Below, piece by piece: positions 1 through 8,330 of a DNA stretch of 64,000 nt. The notes beneath the pieces are model-generated. The model had not been told where the DNA came from and did no database searches. It saw only the letters and a program-made list of their open reading frames with translations. This DNA is from CAVUCE01 sp963739985 (GTDB lineage Bacteria > Bacteroidota > Ignavibacteria > Ignavibacteriales > Ignavibacteriaceae), in contig CAVUCE010000005.1 of assembly GCA_963739985.1 (NCBI GenBank), positions 124,001 to 188,000 of the forward strand, written 5' to 3'. Made by a program: the position numbers and the translations under genes. The stretch's first letter is position 1. Every line of letters begins with the position of its first letter.

Positions 1-1127
1 AACAGATTAATTCCTTCAATAAAATTGGTCGCGGGCCTAACTCCAATACCAATCAGAACCAAGTCGGCATTTAATTTTTCCCCGGAATCCAGTACAACCG
101 AATCAACATTGTTGGAGCCTTCAAATTTTATAACACTTTTACCTAATTTAAATTTTATGCCTTTTGATTCATATTCAGATTGAATTAATTCCCCTATTTC
201 TTTTCCAAGAGTTTTTTCAAAAGGATGATTATCCGGCGCAACTATAGTAACATTTAAATTTTGTTTTGTTAAACTGAATGCAGATTCCATGCCGATAAAA
301 CTTGATCCGAGAACAACAGCTTCTTTAGCATTTTTAGATGCTTCTATAATATTGTCAGCATCATCAAAACTTCTTAAATAAAATATGTTTTTTAGATCGG
401 ACCCTTTAATAATTAATTTTCTCGGTGATCCGCCTGAGGTAATTAATAATTTATCGTAATTTATTTTATCACCGTTTTCAAATAATAATTCTTTAGATGA
501 AAAGTCCATCCCCGTTACCTTTTTCCCGAGTAATAAATCAATTCCACTGGATTTATAAAATTCCTCATCTCTTAAAGGCATCCATTCAGGCTGAGCTTCT
601 CCTTGTAAGTAATCTTTACTTAAATTAGGGCGATCATAAGGCAACCTGTTTTCCTGAGAAATCATTAAAATATTTCCCTTAAAACCTGATTCCCTCATTG
701 CTTGCGCTGCAGCGTTTCCGGCTACTCCTCCGCCTAAGATTACAAACTTCCTGGAATCGGCGGATGAATCTTTTTTAGTCATATCAGGCACTCTGTTAAA
801 TGGAAGTTCATCGGGGAGCGAAACTATGACATTACCGTTTTCAACTTTTGTTTCGTATTTTGGAAGCGCATCACGAGCAGGCGGTTCTATCAAATCTCCG
901 CTTTTTGCATTAAAGCACGCATGGTGAAGTGGACAAACAATTCTATCGCCACTCAAAACACCTTCAGCCAATGCAGCGCCATAATGTGTACAATGAGCGC
1001 CTGTTGCATAGAAGTCATCATCAATTCTACAGAGCAATATCTCTTTTTCTTCATCGAGCGAAATGCTTTTCATTTCTCCATTTTTCAAATCTTCTACTTT
1101 TGCAACTACTGTCTCTTTGTTTGCCAT
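1..1127 (-). CDS. Rieske-type ferredoxin domain / FAD-dependent NAD(P)H oxidoreductase, partial (C-terminus off window)
   Basis: The reverse strand reads open from an ATG at 1127 to the window edge, giving 375 complete codons. Residues 1-105 form a Rieske [2Fe-2S] domain with ligand pairs C46-x-H48 and C65-x2-H68. An FAD-binding Rossmann motif GGGVAG follows at about 132-137, then the body of a pyridine-nucleotide-disulphide reductase, with a second nucleotide-binding segment near 'VVLGSSFIGMESA'. This Rieske-reductase order is that of the AIFM3-like/ferredoxin-reductase family, which passes electrons from NAD(P)H through FAD to an iron-sulphur centre. The protein is probably cytoplasmic because no signal peptide is visible. 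The physiological acceptor cannot be told from the sequence. The gene stands alone, downstream of the aldo/keto reductase gene but separated from it by a terminator. Confidence 0.9.
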   Translation of the reverse strand, partial: MANKETVVAKVEDLKNGEMKSISLDEEKEILLCRIDDDFYATGAHCTHYGAALAEGVLSGDRIVCPLHHACFNAKSGDLIEPPARDALPKYETKVENGNVIVSLPDELPFNRVPDMTKKDSSADSRKFVILGGGVAGNAAAQAMRESGFKGNILMISQENRLPYDRPNLSKDYLQGEAQPEWMPLRDEEFYKSSGIDLLLGKKVTGMDFSSKELLFENGDKINYDKLLITSGGSPRKLIIKGSDLKNIFYLRSFDDADNIIEASKNAKEAVVLGSSFIGMESAFSLTKQNLNVTIVAPDNHPFEKTLGKEIGELIQSEYESKGIKFKLGKSVIKFEGSNNVDSVVLDSGEKLNADLVLIGIGVRPATNFIEGINL

Positions 1128-1221
1128 AACTACCTCTTCTTATTCTGATTTTCATAACCTAATAGATAATATAAGATAACAGAAAAAAACAAAAAATCTT
1201 ATTTACTTCCGATTTTGAAAA

Positions 1222-1265
1222 TTAGGTTTTAAAAAAATAAAGCCCGATTTAAAAAAACCGGGCTT
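1222..1265 (-). terminator. Intrinsic terminator of the aldo/keto reductase gene
   Basis: On the reverse strand AAGCCCG pairs with CGGGCTT (1259-1265 with 1240-1246). The stem can be extended inward by a GTTT/AAAT pairing, and a T-rich run (TATTTTTTT) follows. It begins about 15 bp after the TAA at 1280-1282, as expected for Rho-independent termination. Confidence 0.85.
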
Positions 1266-1279
1266 CAAACAAAGTAATA

Positions 1280-2266
1280 TTATTTACTAATAGGTGGTGC
1301 CATAAACTCGGGCCCTACAGGATCTTTTATTGTTAAATTAATAATATTATTTATTCCTAATCTAGCAACATCTTCAAGATTCCAATTCCATACACCTTCC
1401 AATCCATCTAATTGTCCGGGGTTTCTAGCGCCCCAAAGTGCAATATCAGAACCTTGATCCAATACCCAGCGAACAGCTAATTGAAGAATGCTTTTTCCGT
1501 AAGTATCTTCAGCAAGTTTTTTTAATTTTTCTACTCCGCTGAGATATTGAGAGAAACGCGGTTCTTCAAATTTAGGATCGACTTTTCTGATATCATCGCC
1601 TTCAAATTTTCTATCAGTTGTCATTTTTCCTGAAAGTAAACCTCTGCAAAGAGATCCGTAAGTTAATGTTTTAATATTATTTTCTTTGCAATAAGGCATA
1701 ATATCATTTTCAATATCACGTTCAAATAAATTATAAGGCGGTTGATTTGTATGAATTGGCGCAACTTTTCTAAAGGCATCCATTTGTTCAACTGAGTAAT
1801 TGCTGACTCCGATTGCCCTAATCTTACCTTCTTCCATGAATTTATTTAATACTTCCGCGGTTTCTTCAAAAGGAACGGATTCATCAGGCCAGTGAATTTG
1901 ATATATATCGATATAGTCGGTTTGTAATCTTTTTAATGAATCTTCTAACTCTTTAGCCAGTCTTTCTTTCGATGAATTTCTCTTTAATCCATTATCAGTC
2001 CAGTCTATACCCACTTTTGTTGCAATCGCAATTTCATCTCTTTTACCGTGTGCATTAATAGCTTTTCCAACAATTTCTTCTGATTTGCCAAATCCATAAA
2101 CTGGTGCCGTATCAATTAAATTAATTCCTTTATCAAGTGCTGCATGTATTGTTTTAATAGATTCAGATTCGTCTGTTCCGCCCCAGGCCCAGCCGCCTAT
2201 TGCCCACGTACCGAGTCCGATTCTTGAAACTTCAAAATTTATATTCTCTATTTGTATTTTTTCCAT
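1280..2266 (-). CDS. Aldo/keto reductase
   Basis: A 328-residue protein of the usual AKR length. The (beta/alpha)8 fold signature is seen from the N-terminus ('LGTWAIGGWAWGG'), and the catalytic tetrad can be placed at D52, Y57, K84 and H124. A C-terminal NADPH-binding segment lies near 'LWGARNPGQL'. Family members reduce aldehydes or ketones with NAD(P)H in the cytoplasm; the substrate cannot be predicted. The ATG at 2264-2266 is the first plausible start. The gene is monocistronic: a terminator follows, and 369 bp without a gene precede it. The closest general type is the YajO/Tas-like group of bacterial AKRs, but this subgrouping is a guess. Confidence 0.93.
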   Translation of the reverse strand: MEKIQIENINFEVSRIGLGTWAIGGWAWGGTDESESIKTIHAALDKGINLIDTAPVYGFGKSEEIVGKAINAHGKRDEIAIATKVGIDWTDNGLKRNSSKERLAKELEDSLKRLQTDYIDIYQIHWPDESVPFEETAEVLNKFMEEGKIRAIGVSNYSVEQMDAFRKVAPIHTNQPPYNLFERDIENDIMPYCKENNIKTLTYGSLCRGLLSGKMTTDRKFEGDDIRKVDPKFEEPRFSQYLSGVEKLKKLAEDTYGKSILQLAVRWVLDQGSDIALWGARNPGQLDGLEGVWNWNLEDVARLGINNIINLTIKDPVGPEFMAPPISK

Positions 2267-2635
2267 AAAATTATTGGCTCCCTCTAATTTATGGGTTATT
2301 AAAAATTATGTTCTAATCAATACAGTATAATAAAGATTTTCCTAGGGAAGGTGATGAACATCAAAAAAATAGATTATAGACATATCTATGAGAATGTGAA
2401 ATTAATGAAATCTGGATATTTAACATGAAGTGATTTTAATGGAGCTATTTAACAAAAGAATTAAAAGGCTGTATTATAACCTATTATATTTTAACGTGCG
2501 CGGAGTTGAACCATGAATTTCGCTCGTACTTATTCTTCGGTTCTGCACAAACCAACATGCGAGCGAATTTTAACCCTGACTCTTAATCCACTGATTAATT
2601 GAAAAAATTTTTACTTAAACAAGAAGTCCTTAAAA
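2267..2635. other. Intergenic region, 369 bp, no gene; one stem-loop
   Basis: No open frame with coding character is visible on either strand. The only structure is an 8-bp inverted repeat TTCGCTCG (2519-2526) / CGAGCGAA (2560-2567) around a 33-nt loop, in a patch that looks more GC-rich than its surroundings (about 2494-2575). It could be a relic of a repeat or a weak terminator region after the FecR-like gene. The promoter of the aldo/keto reductase gene should lie just above 2266. Confidence 0.5.
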
Positions 2636-3322
2636 TTATCTTTTATTTATCAATTTTTTACCCAACTCATCTAAATTATTATTTACTTGTGTGGATTGTT
2701 GTTGAGTTAATTTAAGAGATTTTATGGATGTAAATTCATCGTAAGCCTCTTCATTTAATCCAAGATCTTTAAGTATGTCGGCGAAGTAAATTCTGAAATT
2801 TGATAATTTTTCGGTTCCTGGATATTTTCTAAACGCTTCTTTTGACGTTACGATAGCAGATTCCTTAAATCCACTTTCTGACAATTGGACTGCACCGTTC
2901 AGTTTTTTTATCCCAAAATTATCAGAACCAATTTCCGGTGTCTTTGCGCCGTTTACTTCAGCACCGTAAACTGCTGTGTTTTTTGATTTTGATTCTTCTT
3001 TTTTCTTAGGCGCATTAATAATATCTTCCATAGCAAGTGCAAGCAGTAGATCATCAATCGACATTTTTTTAATACTTGCAAGCGGAAGTGCAGAAGATTC
3101 TTTTAATGTGAATTTAAGATCTTTGCTTTCTAATTGAACGGAAGAGTTTTTCCCTGTTTGCAAAACCGTATTTGCATCATAAGAGTCTCCGGATCTAACC
3201 TCTACCCATTTCTCGCTTGTTCCGATTTGAGCTTTTACATTTCCAACAACCTTATCAACTTTAAATGATTGCGCCGATAAAATTCCGGTTATTGCTATAA
3301 TAATAAATAATATCTTTTTCAT
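2636..3322 (-). CDS. Secreted FecR-like domain protein with C-terminal helical (TPR-like) region
   Basis: 228 residues. A Sec signal peptide occupies about residues 1-18 (K-K, then a hydrophobic core ending 'LSAQS'), without a lipobox cysteine. Residues 20-100 resemble the FecR beta domain: 'VDKVVGNVKAQ', a 'GD-YDANTVLQTG' motif and a 'SVQLE' strand. A lysine-rich linker (about 105-117) and a helical C-terminal half with TPR-like periodicity follow. Family knowledge: FecR domains occur in anti-sigma-like regulators and in secreted envelope proteins. This one has no transmembrane anchor to the cytoplasm, so a structural or periplasmic role is more likely than signalling. It is the last gene of the envelope cluster, 41 bp after the barrel-transglutaminase gene, and is probably cotranscribed with it. 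Confidence 0.75.
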   Translation of the reverse strand: MKKILFIIIAITGILSAQSFKVDKVVGNVKAQIGTSEKWVEVRSGDSYDANTVLQTGKNSSVQLESKDLKFTLKESSALPLASIKKMSIDDLLLALAMEDIINAPKKKEESKSKNTAVYGAEVNGAKTPEIGSDNFGIKKLNGAVQLSESGFKESAIVTSKEAFRKYPGTEKLSNFRIYFADILKDLGLNEEAYDEFTSIKSLKLTQQQSTQVNNNLDELGKKLINKR

Positions 3323-3363
3323 AATTGCCTCTTAATTTCAATAGAACAAATTTTTGAATGTAA

Positions 3364-5352
3364 TTAATTTACATCCACAATATTTACTTTGCCTTTAACT
3401 AACCCAAGATGGTTAATCGCATCCCGGTTGAACTTTTCAGCTCCTAAATCCCATGCTTTATCGAAGTTTGTAAGTGATGTCGTTTCGATTGGGATCCAAA
3501 CTTCATCAATTCCTCTTGAGTTTTTACGTATGTAATATTTTGTATCGTTTTTAGTTATTAACATTGCCTGTTCGGGAAATAATCCCGTATTCACAAGAAG
3601 ATTTACGTGTCCAATTCCGGAATCAGGTTTATAATCTACAAAAGCAGTTTCAATTCCAATATTACTTAGCAGCGAGCTATAGAGAACACTTAAGTCGTCG
3701 CAGTCTCCACCTTTTAATTTAATAGTCTGATGAGGGAACTGAACATAATCCGCAGTCGCAGTAGGATCGGAAGTATAGACCAAATTTTTAACAATTTTAT
3801 TAAAAATAAACTCTGCTTTATAAAAATTAGAAAGTGAATATGGAAGCGTATCTAATATGGTTTTGTATTCACTAACAATATTCTTAGCAAAAGACATTGA
3901 GTAGTCATTATCTTTTCTAACAAAGTATTTCAGATTTTTAACTTTTCCGTCCCATGCATTAACGCCGTCAATAAGCAATGGCTTTTGAAGTTGTGCTTCA
4001 TCATTATTGTCTGCAGTGGCAAGATAAAAATCAGCGTAAGATATTTCCGCTTTATCTTTTGAATATTTTTCCGGTATAATAGTGTAAAATGGAACCTCGA
4101 CCGTATCTTTAGGAGCAATTAAAATTACAGGTGATTGTATTTTATCTATGTTCACCCCTTCAATTTTACTGAAGGGTTTAATGCTCACTGGTTTATTTGT
4201 TAGGTTCACAACTTTGCCGATTGCAAAAGGTGAATTAACATATTGTTCTGAAAGTGTCGGATATAGATTATCTAATATTTTTACATCTAATATGTTAACT
4301 TTTTGTTCACTTATAGTATTTAGCGCAATGGAAACAGTCATAATTGCCTTATCATAGCTATAATTATTATTTATGATATTGCTAATTCCGGTGTTTTCAA
4401 ATTTCGAAAAAGAATAAGAAGTATTTCTATCGGAGAAATACTTCACTCCCGAAATTGTTATTCCGAATAGATTGTTTGTATAGCTTAATGACGGAACAAT
4501 TCCTGCAAAATACGGAGTTTGGTATTTATCGTGGAAAGCAGTAAATCCAAAACTTAAATTGCCTCCCAGTAGATCCATGTTGGCGTTAAAACCGGATTGT
4601 AAAGAGCCTGTAGTTTCATATAATAAATTTACTTCAAGCTGATTTAGCGGAGCATAGGATGCCGAGAACAAAGCGCCTTTATCGCGTTTAATCTCGTAAA
4701 AAGAGTTATCCTCCGAAAAAGTATTTTCTTTTATATTAATTAAATTAATAGTTGATAAACCAACTGTAAGCTGATTATATGGTGTATAATTTATTCCTAT
4801 GTCTCCCCGCCAAAAGTTTGCTTTTTCAACTTGATCTTCTCTTGATAAATATACCGTATCGGAAAATACCGATGTTACAACTTCCTGATCAAATTCCTGG
4901 TTAAAATATCTAAATGAAAAACCGCCGCTGAAATTGTTTGTAAATTTATAAGAGTAGCCAAATCCAAATAATTCTTTATATGTTATTTTTGATGAAAGTG
5001 ATTCCAATGAAGAATCGGATTTAGCTATTGATTCATCCGAAACAAATGAGAATTCTTTTTGGTAGCCGGGAGTATATCTCAAACTGAAAGTATGTGCAGA
5101 AATTCGTTTAGTTAGAACAATAGAATATATGTTCGATGAACTTGTTGTTGCAAATTCACTACCGTAAGAAAGCGATAATCCCCAATCTTTAATTTTAGAA
5201 AAATTTGACGGATTGCTTTCAAAACTATTTATCATAGAACTTTCTTTTGCCAATGGAGACCAATAGCCCGAAAGTCCAAATGAACTTTGTGCGTTCATCT
5301 TTATCACTGATAAAATTAGTATTAAAAAAATTAAATAATGTTTTCTCTTCAA
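3364..5352 (-). CDS. Outer-membrane beta-barrel fused to an Ig-like and a transglutaminase-like domain
   Basis: 662 residues. A signal peptide (about 1-21, ending 'MNAQS') precedes a long run of alternating strands (about 22-345) typical of PorV/PorP-like or UPF0164-like outer-membrane barrels. A beta-sandwich segment (about 350-470) and a transglutaminase-like cysteine-protease fold follow. Its core is C551 in 'GGDCDD', H582 in 'GIGHVN' and an acidic residue E623 in 'IETT', where most members carry Asp. The start is a TTG (5350-5352) overlapping the TGA of the upstream lipoprotein gene (TTGA). No ATG lies before the signal peptide, so TTG is the best start and translational coupling is likely. 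I know of no named protein with this architecture; peptidase, amidase or cross-linking activity at the surface is possible but unproven. Confidence 0.75.
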   Translation of the reverse strand: MKRKHYLIFLILILSVIKMNAQSSFGLSGYWSPLAKESSMINSFESNPSNFSKIKDWGLSLSYGSEFATTSSSNIYSIVLTKRISAHTFSLRYTPGYQKEFSFVSDESIAKSDSSLESLSSKITYKELFGFGYSYKFTNNFSGGFSFRYFNQEFDQEVVTSVFSDTVYLSREDQVEKANFWRGDIGINYTPYNQLTVGLSTINLINIKENTFSEDNSFYEIKRDKGALFSASYAPLNQLEVNLLYETTGSLQSGFNANMDLLGGNLSFGFTAFHDKYQTPYFAGIVPSLSYTNNLFGITISGVKYFSDRNTSYSFSKFENTGISNIINNNYSYDKAIMTVSIALNTISEQKVNILDVKILDNLYPTLSEQYVNSPFAIGKVVNLTNKPVSIKPFSKIEGVNIDKIQSPVILIAPKDTVEVPFYTIIPEKYSKDKAEISYADFYLATADNNDEAQLQKPLLIDGVNAWDGKVKNLKYFVRKDNDYSMSFAKNIVSEYKTILDTLPYSLSNFYKAEFIFNKIVKNLVYTSDPTATADYVQFPHQTIKLKGGDCDDLSVLYSSLLSNIGIETAFVDYKPDSGIGHVNLLVNTGLFPEQAMLITKNDTKYYIRKNSRGIDEVWIPIETTSLTNFDKAWDLGAEKFNRDAINHLGLVKGKVNIVDVN

Positions 5353-6284
5353 GGAATATCTATTGTTATACTGTGACTGCTTTCTGATAAGACGGTAATA
5401 TCATGTCCGTTATCTGTATTATGGATACGATATTTACGAATAAAAGTGAATACCAGCTTGCTGAAAGTATTTTGCGGCAGTCCATTAATAAGTTTTCTCG
5501 GAATATGTACTTTGCCATCATCCTGAGTTGTTATACGGAAAAGCGGGAAAGTGGCTTGGTCTACAATATTTACCGCACCCAGAACAATTTCAATATTTTG
5601 ATCATTTTCTTTATTCCATTCTAAATCTACATCAAGAGATTTATCGGATAAATGTCCGGAGATTTTAACATTTCCGGTAATTTCTTTCGGAGTTGGAATA
5701 TCGAATGATGTAATATTTCCCATGCCCATCATGGGTGCAAACTTAAACTTAATACTGGAACCGTACTTAAATTCAAACGGGTTACCACCGCCAACACCGT
5801 GGCCGAATCCTTTTCTTCCGGCAATAACATAACGGAAACCAAGTGTCGTATCAGAAATCATTCCCATATTGTTAAAACCGATTCTATAAGGTACCTTTTT
5901 AGCTTGAATATCATCAAAATATACATCGCCTGGAGTTCTGGTTACGTAACCAATTAATCTTCCCCCTCTACTATAAATAGGAATATTTTTATCAAAGAAG
6001 ATTGCTTGCGCCAAGGATGCCTGTACTGTTTGAGAGTTTCGGGTAAATTTTATCCCGCCTACAATAACAACATTACCATAATCTAAAAGATTATCCGCTA
6101 TCCCTGTTGTGTCAAAACCGTTACTATAAAATACATCGCCAATGTCTTTTGTAATTACTTCAACCTGCAAAGGATCATTTGCATTGGAATTATCTTGAAT
6201 TAATTCTGTTGGAGCCGGCTTTTTGCAGCCGAAAAGCAAAAGACTTAAAGCAAATAGAACGATATATATTTTCGAATTATTCAT
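5349..6284 (-). CDS. Predicted lipoprotein of unknown function
   Basis: 311 residues from the ATG at 6284. The preceding 57 bp are also open but add a non-hydrophobic leader, so the start directly before the signal peptide is preferred. Residues 1-20 form a lipoprotein signal peptide with lipobox 'LLLFGC' (C20), followed by 'KKPAPTE'. The rest is beta-rich and contains 'GNVVIVGGIKF', 'GRKGFGHGVGGGNPFEFKYG' and a C-terminal beta-sandwich-like segment. I do not recognise the family. The stop codon overlaps the TTG start of the barrel-transglutaminase gene, which argues that the two products are made together and may interact at the outer membrane. A triple-hairpin element lies just upstream. 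Confidence 0.7.
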   Translation of the reverse strand: MNNSKIYIVLFALSLLLFGCKKPAPTELIQDNSNANDPLQVEVITKDIGDVFYSNGFDTTGIADNLLDYGNVVIVGGIKFTRNSQTVQASLAQAIFFDKNIPIYSRGGRLIGYVTRTPGDVYFDDIQAKKVPYRIGFNNMGMISDTTLGFRYVIAGRKGFGHGVGGGNPFEFKYGSSIKFKFAPMMGMGNITSFDIPTPKEITGNVKISGHLSDKSLDVDLEWNKENDQNIEIVLGAVNIVDQATFPLFRITTQDDGKVHIPRKLINGLPQNTFSKLVFTFIRKYRIHNTDNGHDITVLSESSHSITIDIP

Positions 6285-6357
6285 TGGTTTTAACTTAATA
6301 CAGTCAGTTGTTATATTCAATCTCATTTTATTTAGTAACAATCACAATATAACTAAA

Positions 6358-6442
6358 CCCCGATCAACTGCCTTGCAAGAGTTAACCGGGGACCTCTCAT
6401 TAAAGAGAGGATTTATTGAGAGCGCCGGGCATCAACGCTCTC
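6358..6442. other. Three consecutive hairpins between the two lipoprotein genes (possible structured RNA or processed repeat)
   Basis: Plus-strand stems are: CCCCG (6358-6362)/CGGGG (6387-6391) with an inner AACT/AGTT pair (6366-6369/6380-6383); CCTCTC (6393-6398)/GAGAGG (6405-6410); and GAGAGCG (6418-6424)/CGCTCTC (6436-6442). The block appears clearly more GC-rich than its surroundings and lies 12 bp after the stop of the upstream lipoprotein gene. In transcription order it falls between that stop and the next gene. It may be an attenuator, an mRNA-processing element or a repeat. No T-run follows, so it is not a plain terminator. Confidence 0.55.
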
Positions 6443-6454
6443 GGGAATTATTTA

Positions 6455-7396
6455 TCACTTTACAAAATATGGGATGCCCCATGTACTACTTTCAACGGGT
6501 GTAACATCATCAAATATTACTTGTTTAGGATAAGCATTTATTACAGCGTGGAAATATCCTAACCATTGATGGGTTACAAATGTTTGCTCGTATACTTTTG
6601 AATAACCGCTTCCGGATTGAACTGACGAAACTAAATCTAGTTTAATTTTGGATCTATGCATGCCGTGAAAATCGCCACCGTGAGTTAAAGAAACAAAATC
6701 AGTATCAGCATAAGTGCTGTTCAACTCTACGCGAACAGTAATGTTTTTATTTCTCTCTATCTTCGGAATTTCTTTCCACCAGCCTCTACCGCGGGCTAAG
6801 AAATAATCATTAGGAGAATTAACCTCAATTGTGTCATTTGGAGTTATGATTGTTAATTTTGTAATTGAAATATTTGATGTTAAAGTTCCACCCTGAGGTA
6901 GCGAAATTGCAGCTATTCTCCAGTTTCTTAAAGGATTATCGGTATTTGCGTGTTTTACAAATATTACTTTTCTAGTGATTTGAGAAGTAAAAGGTTTTTG
7001 TATAACCGTATCCGGTTTAGTTGAAGAGGATTCATAAGACACCGCGATAAACAAAACTCCTTCAAAGTTTTTGGTGTACGTTCCGTAAGCAGTATCTCCA
7101 ACTATGGTTGATGTAAAATCTTTACTCACAACCCGCATTTTTTGTCCAACTTTAAATGGATAGACAGTTGTCGTGGTTTTACCAAAGAAAGACATTGCTT
7201 GATCTTCATTATAATTGGGTTCAAACGAAGCCATAGAAGAGTCCTGATCGGCTAATTTTTCAAGCGCAGCCTGATTACTTGCCTGATCAGTTGAACCAGG
7301 ATCAGTTGGCGTGTTTTTACATCCTGTTAGTAAGATAATAGCCAACATTGCCGAATAAATCCCCAATCTCTTAATCCAAGGTGCTTTCTCTAACAT
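6455..7396 (-). CDS. Predicted lipoprotein of unknown function (first gene of envelope cluster)
   Basis: 313 residues. A basic N-terminus ('APWIKR') and a hydrophobic stretch end in the lipobox 'ILLTGC' (C26), followed by an Asp/Gln/Ser-rich linker ('NTPTDPGSTDQASNQ') typical of exported lipoproteins. The mature part looks beta-rich: it contains 'YPFKVGQKMRVVSKDF', 'YGTYTKNFEGVLFIAVSYESS' and 'YADTDFVSLTHGGDFHGMH'. No domain is recognised. The ATG at 7394-7396 has a good AGGAG upstream at 8-nt spacing, stronger than most sites in this window. The gene opens the cluster that runs down to 2636. Its expression may differ from the following genes because of the hairpin block after its stop. Confidence 0.7.
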   Translation of the reverse strand: MLEKAPWIKRLGIYSAMLAIILLTGCKNTPTDPGSTDQASNQAALEKLADQDSSMASFEPNYNEDQAMSFFGKTTTTVYPFKVGQKMRVVSKDFTSTIVGDTAYGTYTKNFEGVLFIAVSYESSSTKPDTVIQKPFTSQITRKVIFVKHANTDNPLRNWRIAAISLPQGGTLTSNISITKLTIITPNDTIEVNSPNDYFLARGRGWWKEIPKIERNKNITVRVELNSTYADTDFVSLTHGGDFHGMHRSKIKLDLVSSVQSGSGYSKVYEQTFVTHQWLGYFHAVINAYPKQVIFDDVTPVESSTWGIPYFVK

Positions 7397-7725
7397 ATCG
7401 TTACTCCTGTTTGATTAGAATTTTCTTGATTTTTGAAAATTATTTACACATTTTCATATTGATTCGTATGGGGGAAATAGAAAAAGTATGCCATCCTAAG
7501 AAATTATATCTAACCTATTGATTATATATGAGTTAACATTGTCTTGATGTTTTTAGATATGCCTGAATTATTATAACAAATGCCTGGAGGAATTTTGCCA
7601 GGCAATTATGATAATTTATTTGATTTGTAAGCAAGCAACCGTCAAATTTCCGGATCAGTTTTGATATTTAGTACCTGGATCATCAATTACGTTATTTGTT
7701 AATTATCAATTATAAGGAGAGGGAA
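7397..7725. other. Divergent intergenic region, 329 bp, with one hairpin
   Basis: The region lies between divergently transcribed genes, so it should hold both promoters, but no promoter box is clear enough to place. A perfect 7-bp stem TGCCTGG (7581-7587)/CCAGGCA (7598-7604) with a 10-nt loop lies in the middle. No reading frame is convincing. Confidence 0.5.
7714..7719 (+). promoter_or_regulatory. Ribosome binding site deciding the mscL start
   Basis: AAGGAG lies 6 nt before the ATG at 7726. It supports the 151-residue protein over the longer reading from the TTG at 7696. Confidence 0.8.
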
Positions 7726-8181
7726 ATGTTAAAAGAATTCAAAGAATTCGCGATGCGGGGGAATGTAGTAGACATGGCGGTCGGTATAATTATAGGCGCC
7801 GCATTCGGCACAATTGTAAAATCTTTGGTTGCAGATGTGATTATGCCGCCAATTGGTTTATTTTTAGGTAATGTTGATTTTTCTGAGTTGTTCATTGTTC
7901 TTAAACAGGGGGCAAAAATGGCGGGTCCTTATTTAACATTAAAGGACGCTGTTGCTGCCGGAGCAGTTACTTTAAATTATGGTGTATTCATAAATACAGT
8001 TGTTAGCTTTGTTATTGTTGCCTTTGCCGTATTTATGGTAATAAAAGGAATGAATAATTTAAAGAAAAAAGAAGAAGCAAAGCCAACACCCGAGCCTACC
8101 ACAAAAGATTGTCCATACTGCTTCTCTGCAATTGCAATTAAAGCTACGCGTTGTCCTAATTGTACCTCAGAAATTCATTAA
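7726..8181 (+). CDS. mscL: Large-conductance mechanosensitive channel MscL with a C-terminal zinc-ribbon-like tail
   Basis: 151 residues. The ATG at 7726 is chosen over an upstream in-frame TTG because an AAGGAG lies 6 nt before it and the protein then begins 'MLKEFKEFAMRGNV', the normal MscL start. TM1 (about 14-40) carries the gating helix 'VVDMAVGIIIGAAFGTIV' and TM2 lies at about 87-107. The pore opens under membrane tension to release solutes during osmotic downshock. Unusually, the cytoplasmic tail ends in two CxxC pairs, C129/C132 and C143/C146 ('CPYC' x10 'CPNC'), where many MscL proteins have only a charged helical bundle. The gene is followed by its own terminator. Confidence 0.96.
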   Translation: MLKEFKEFAMRGNVVDMAVGIIIGAAFGTIVKSLVADVIMPPIGLFLGNVDFSELFIVLKQGAKMAGPYLTLKDAVAAGAVTLNYGVFINTVVSFVIVAFAVFMVIKGMNNLKKKEEAKPTPEPTTKDCPYCFSAIAIKATRCPNCTSEIH

Positions 8182-8190
8182 TTTAATTAT

Positions 8191-8229
8191 CGAATGGGAA
8201 CGATCGCGTTTCCCATTCGGTATTGTTTT
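8191..8229 (+). terminator. Terminator after mscL
   Basis: A perfect 10-bp stem CGAATGGGAA (8191-8200)/TTCCCATTCG (8210-8219) with a 9-nt loop lies 9 bp after the mscL stop. It is followed by TATTGTTTTATT. Confidence 0.85.
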
Positions 8230-8330
8230 ATTACCTTTTCTTAAACACACTTATTGTCTAAGTCAACGGTGTTAATAGAATAAATTCGTATTTTGGGGTT
8301 CGTTTTTTATAGAAATATTATTCCAATTTA

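Noticed and set aside
2511..2575. GC-richer patch that looked like a tRNA or attachment-site remnant
   Set aside because: No cloverleaf, anticodon arm or CCA end could be drawn; only one 8-bp stem exists.
6223..6504. Plus-strand frame across the triple hairpin
   Set aside because: It overlaps two signal-peptide-coding regions on the other strand and starts inside one of them.
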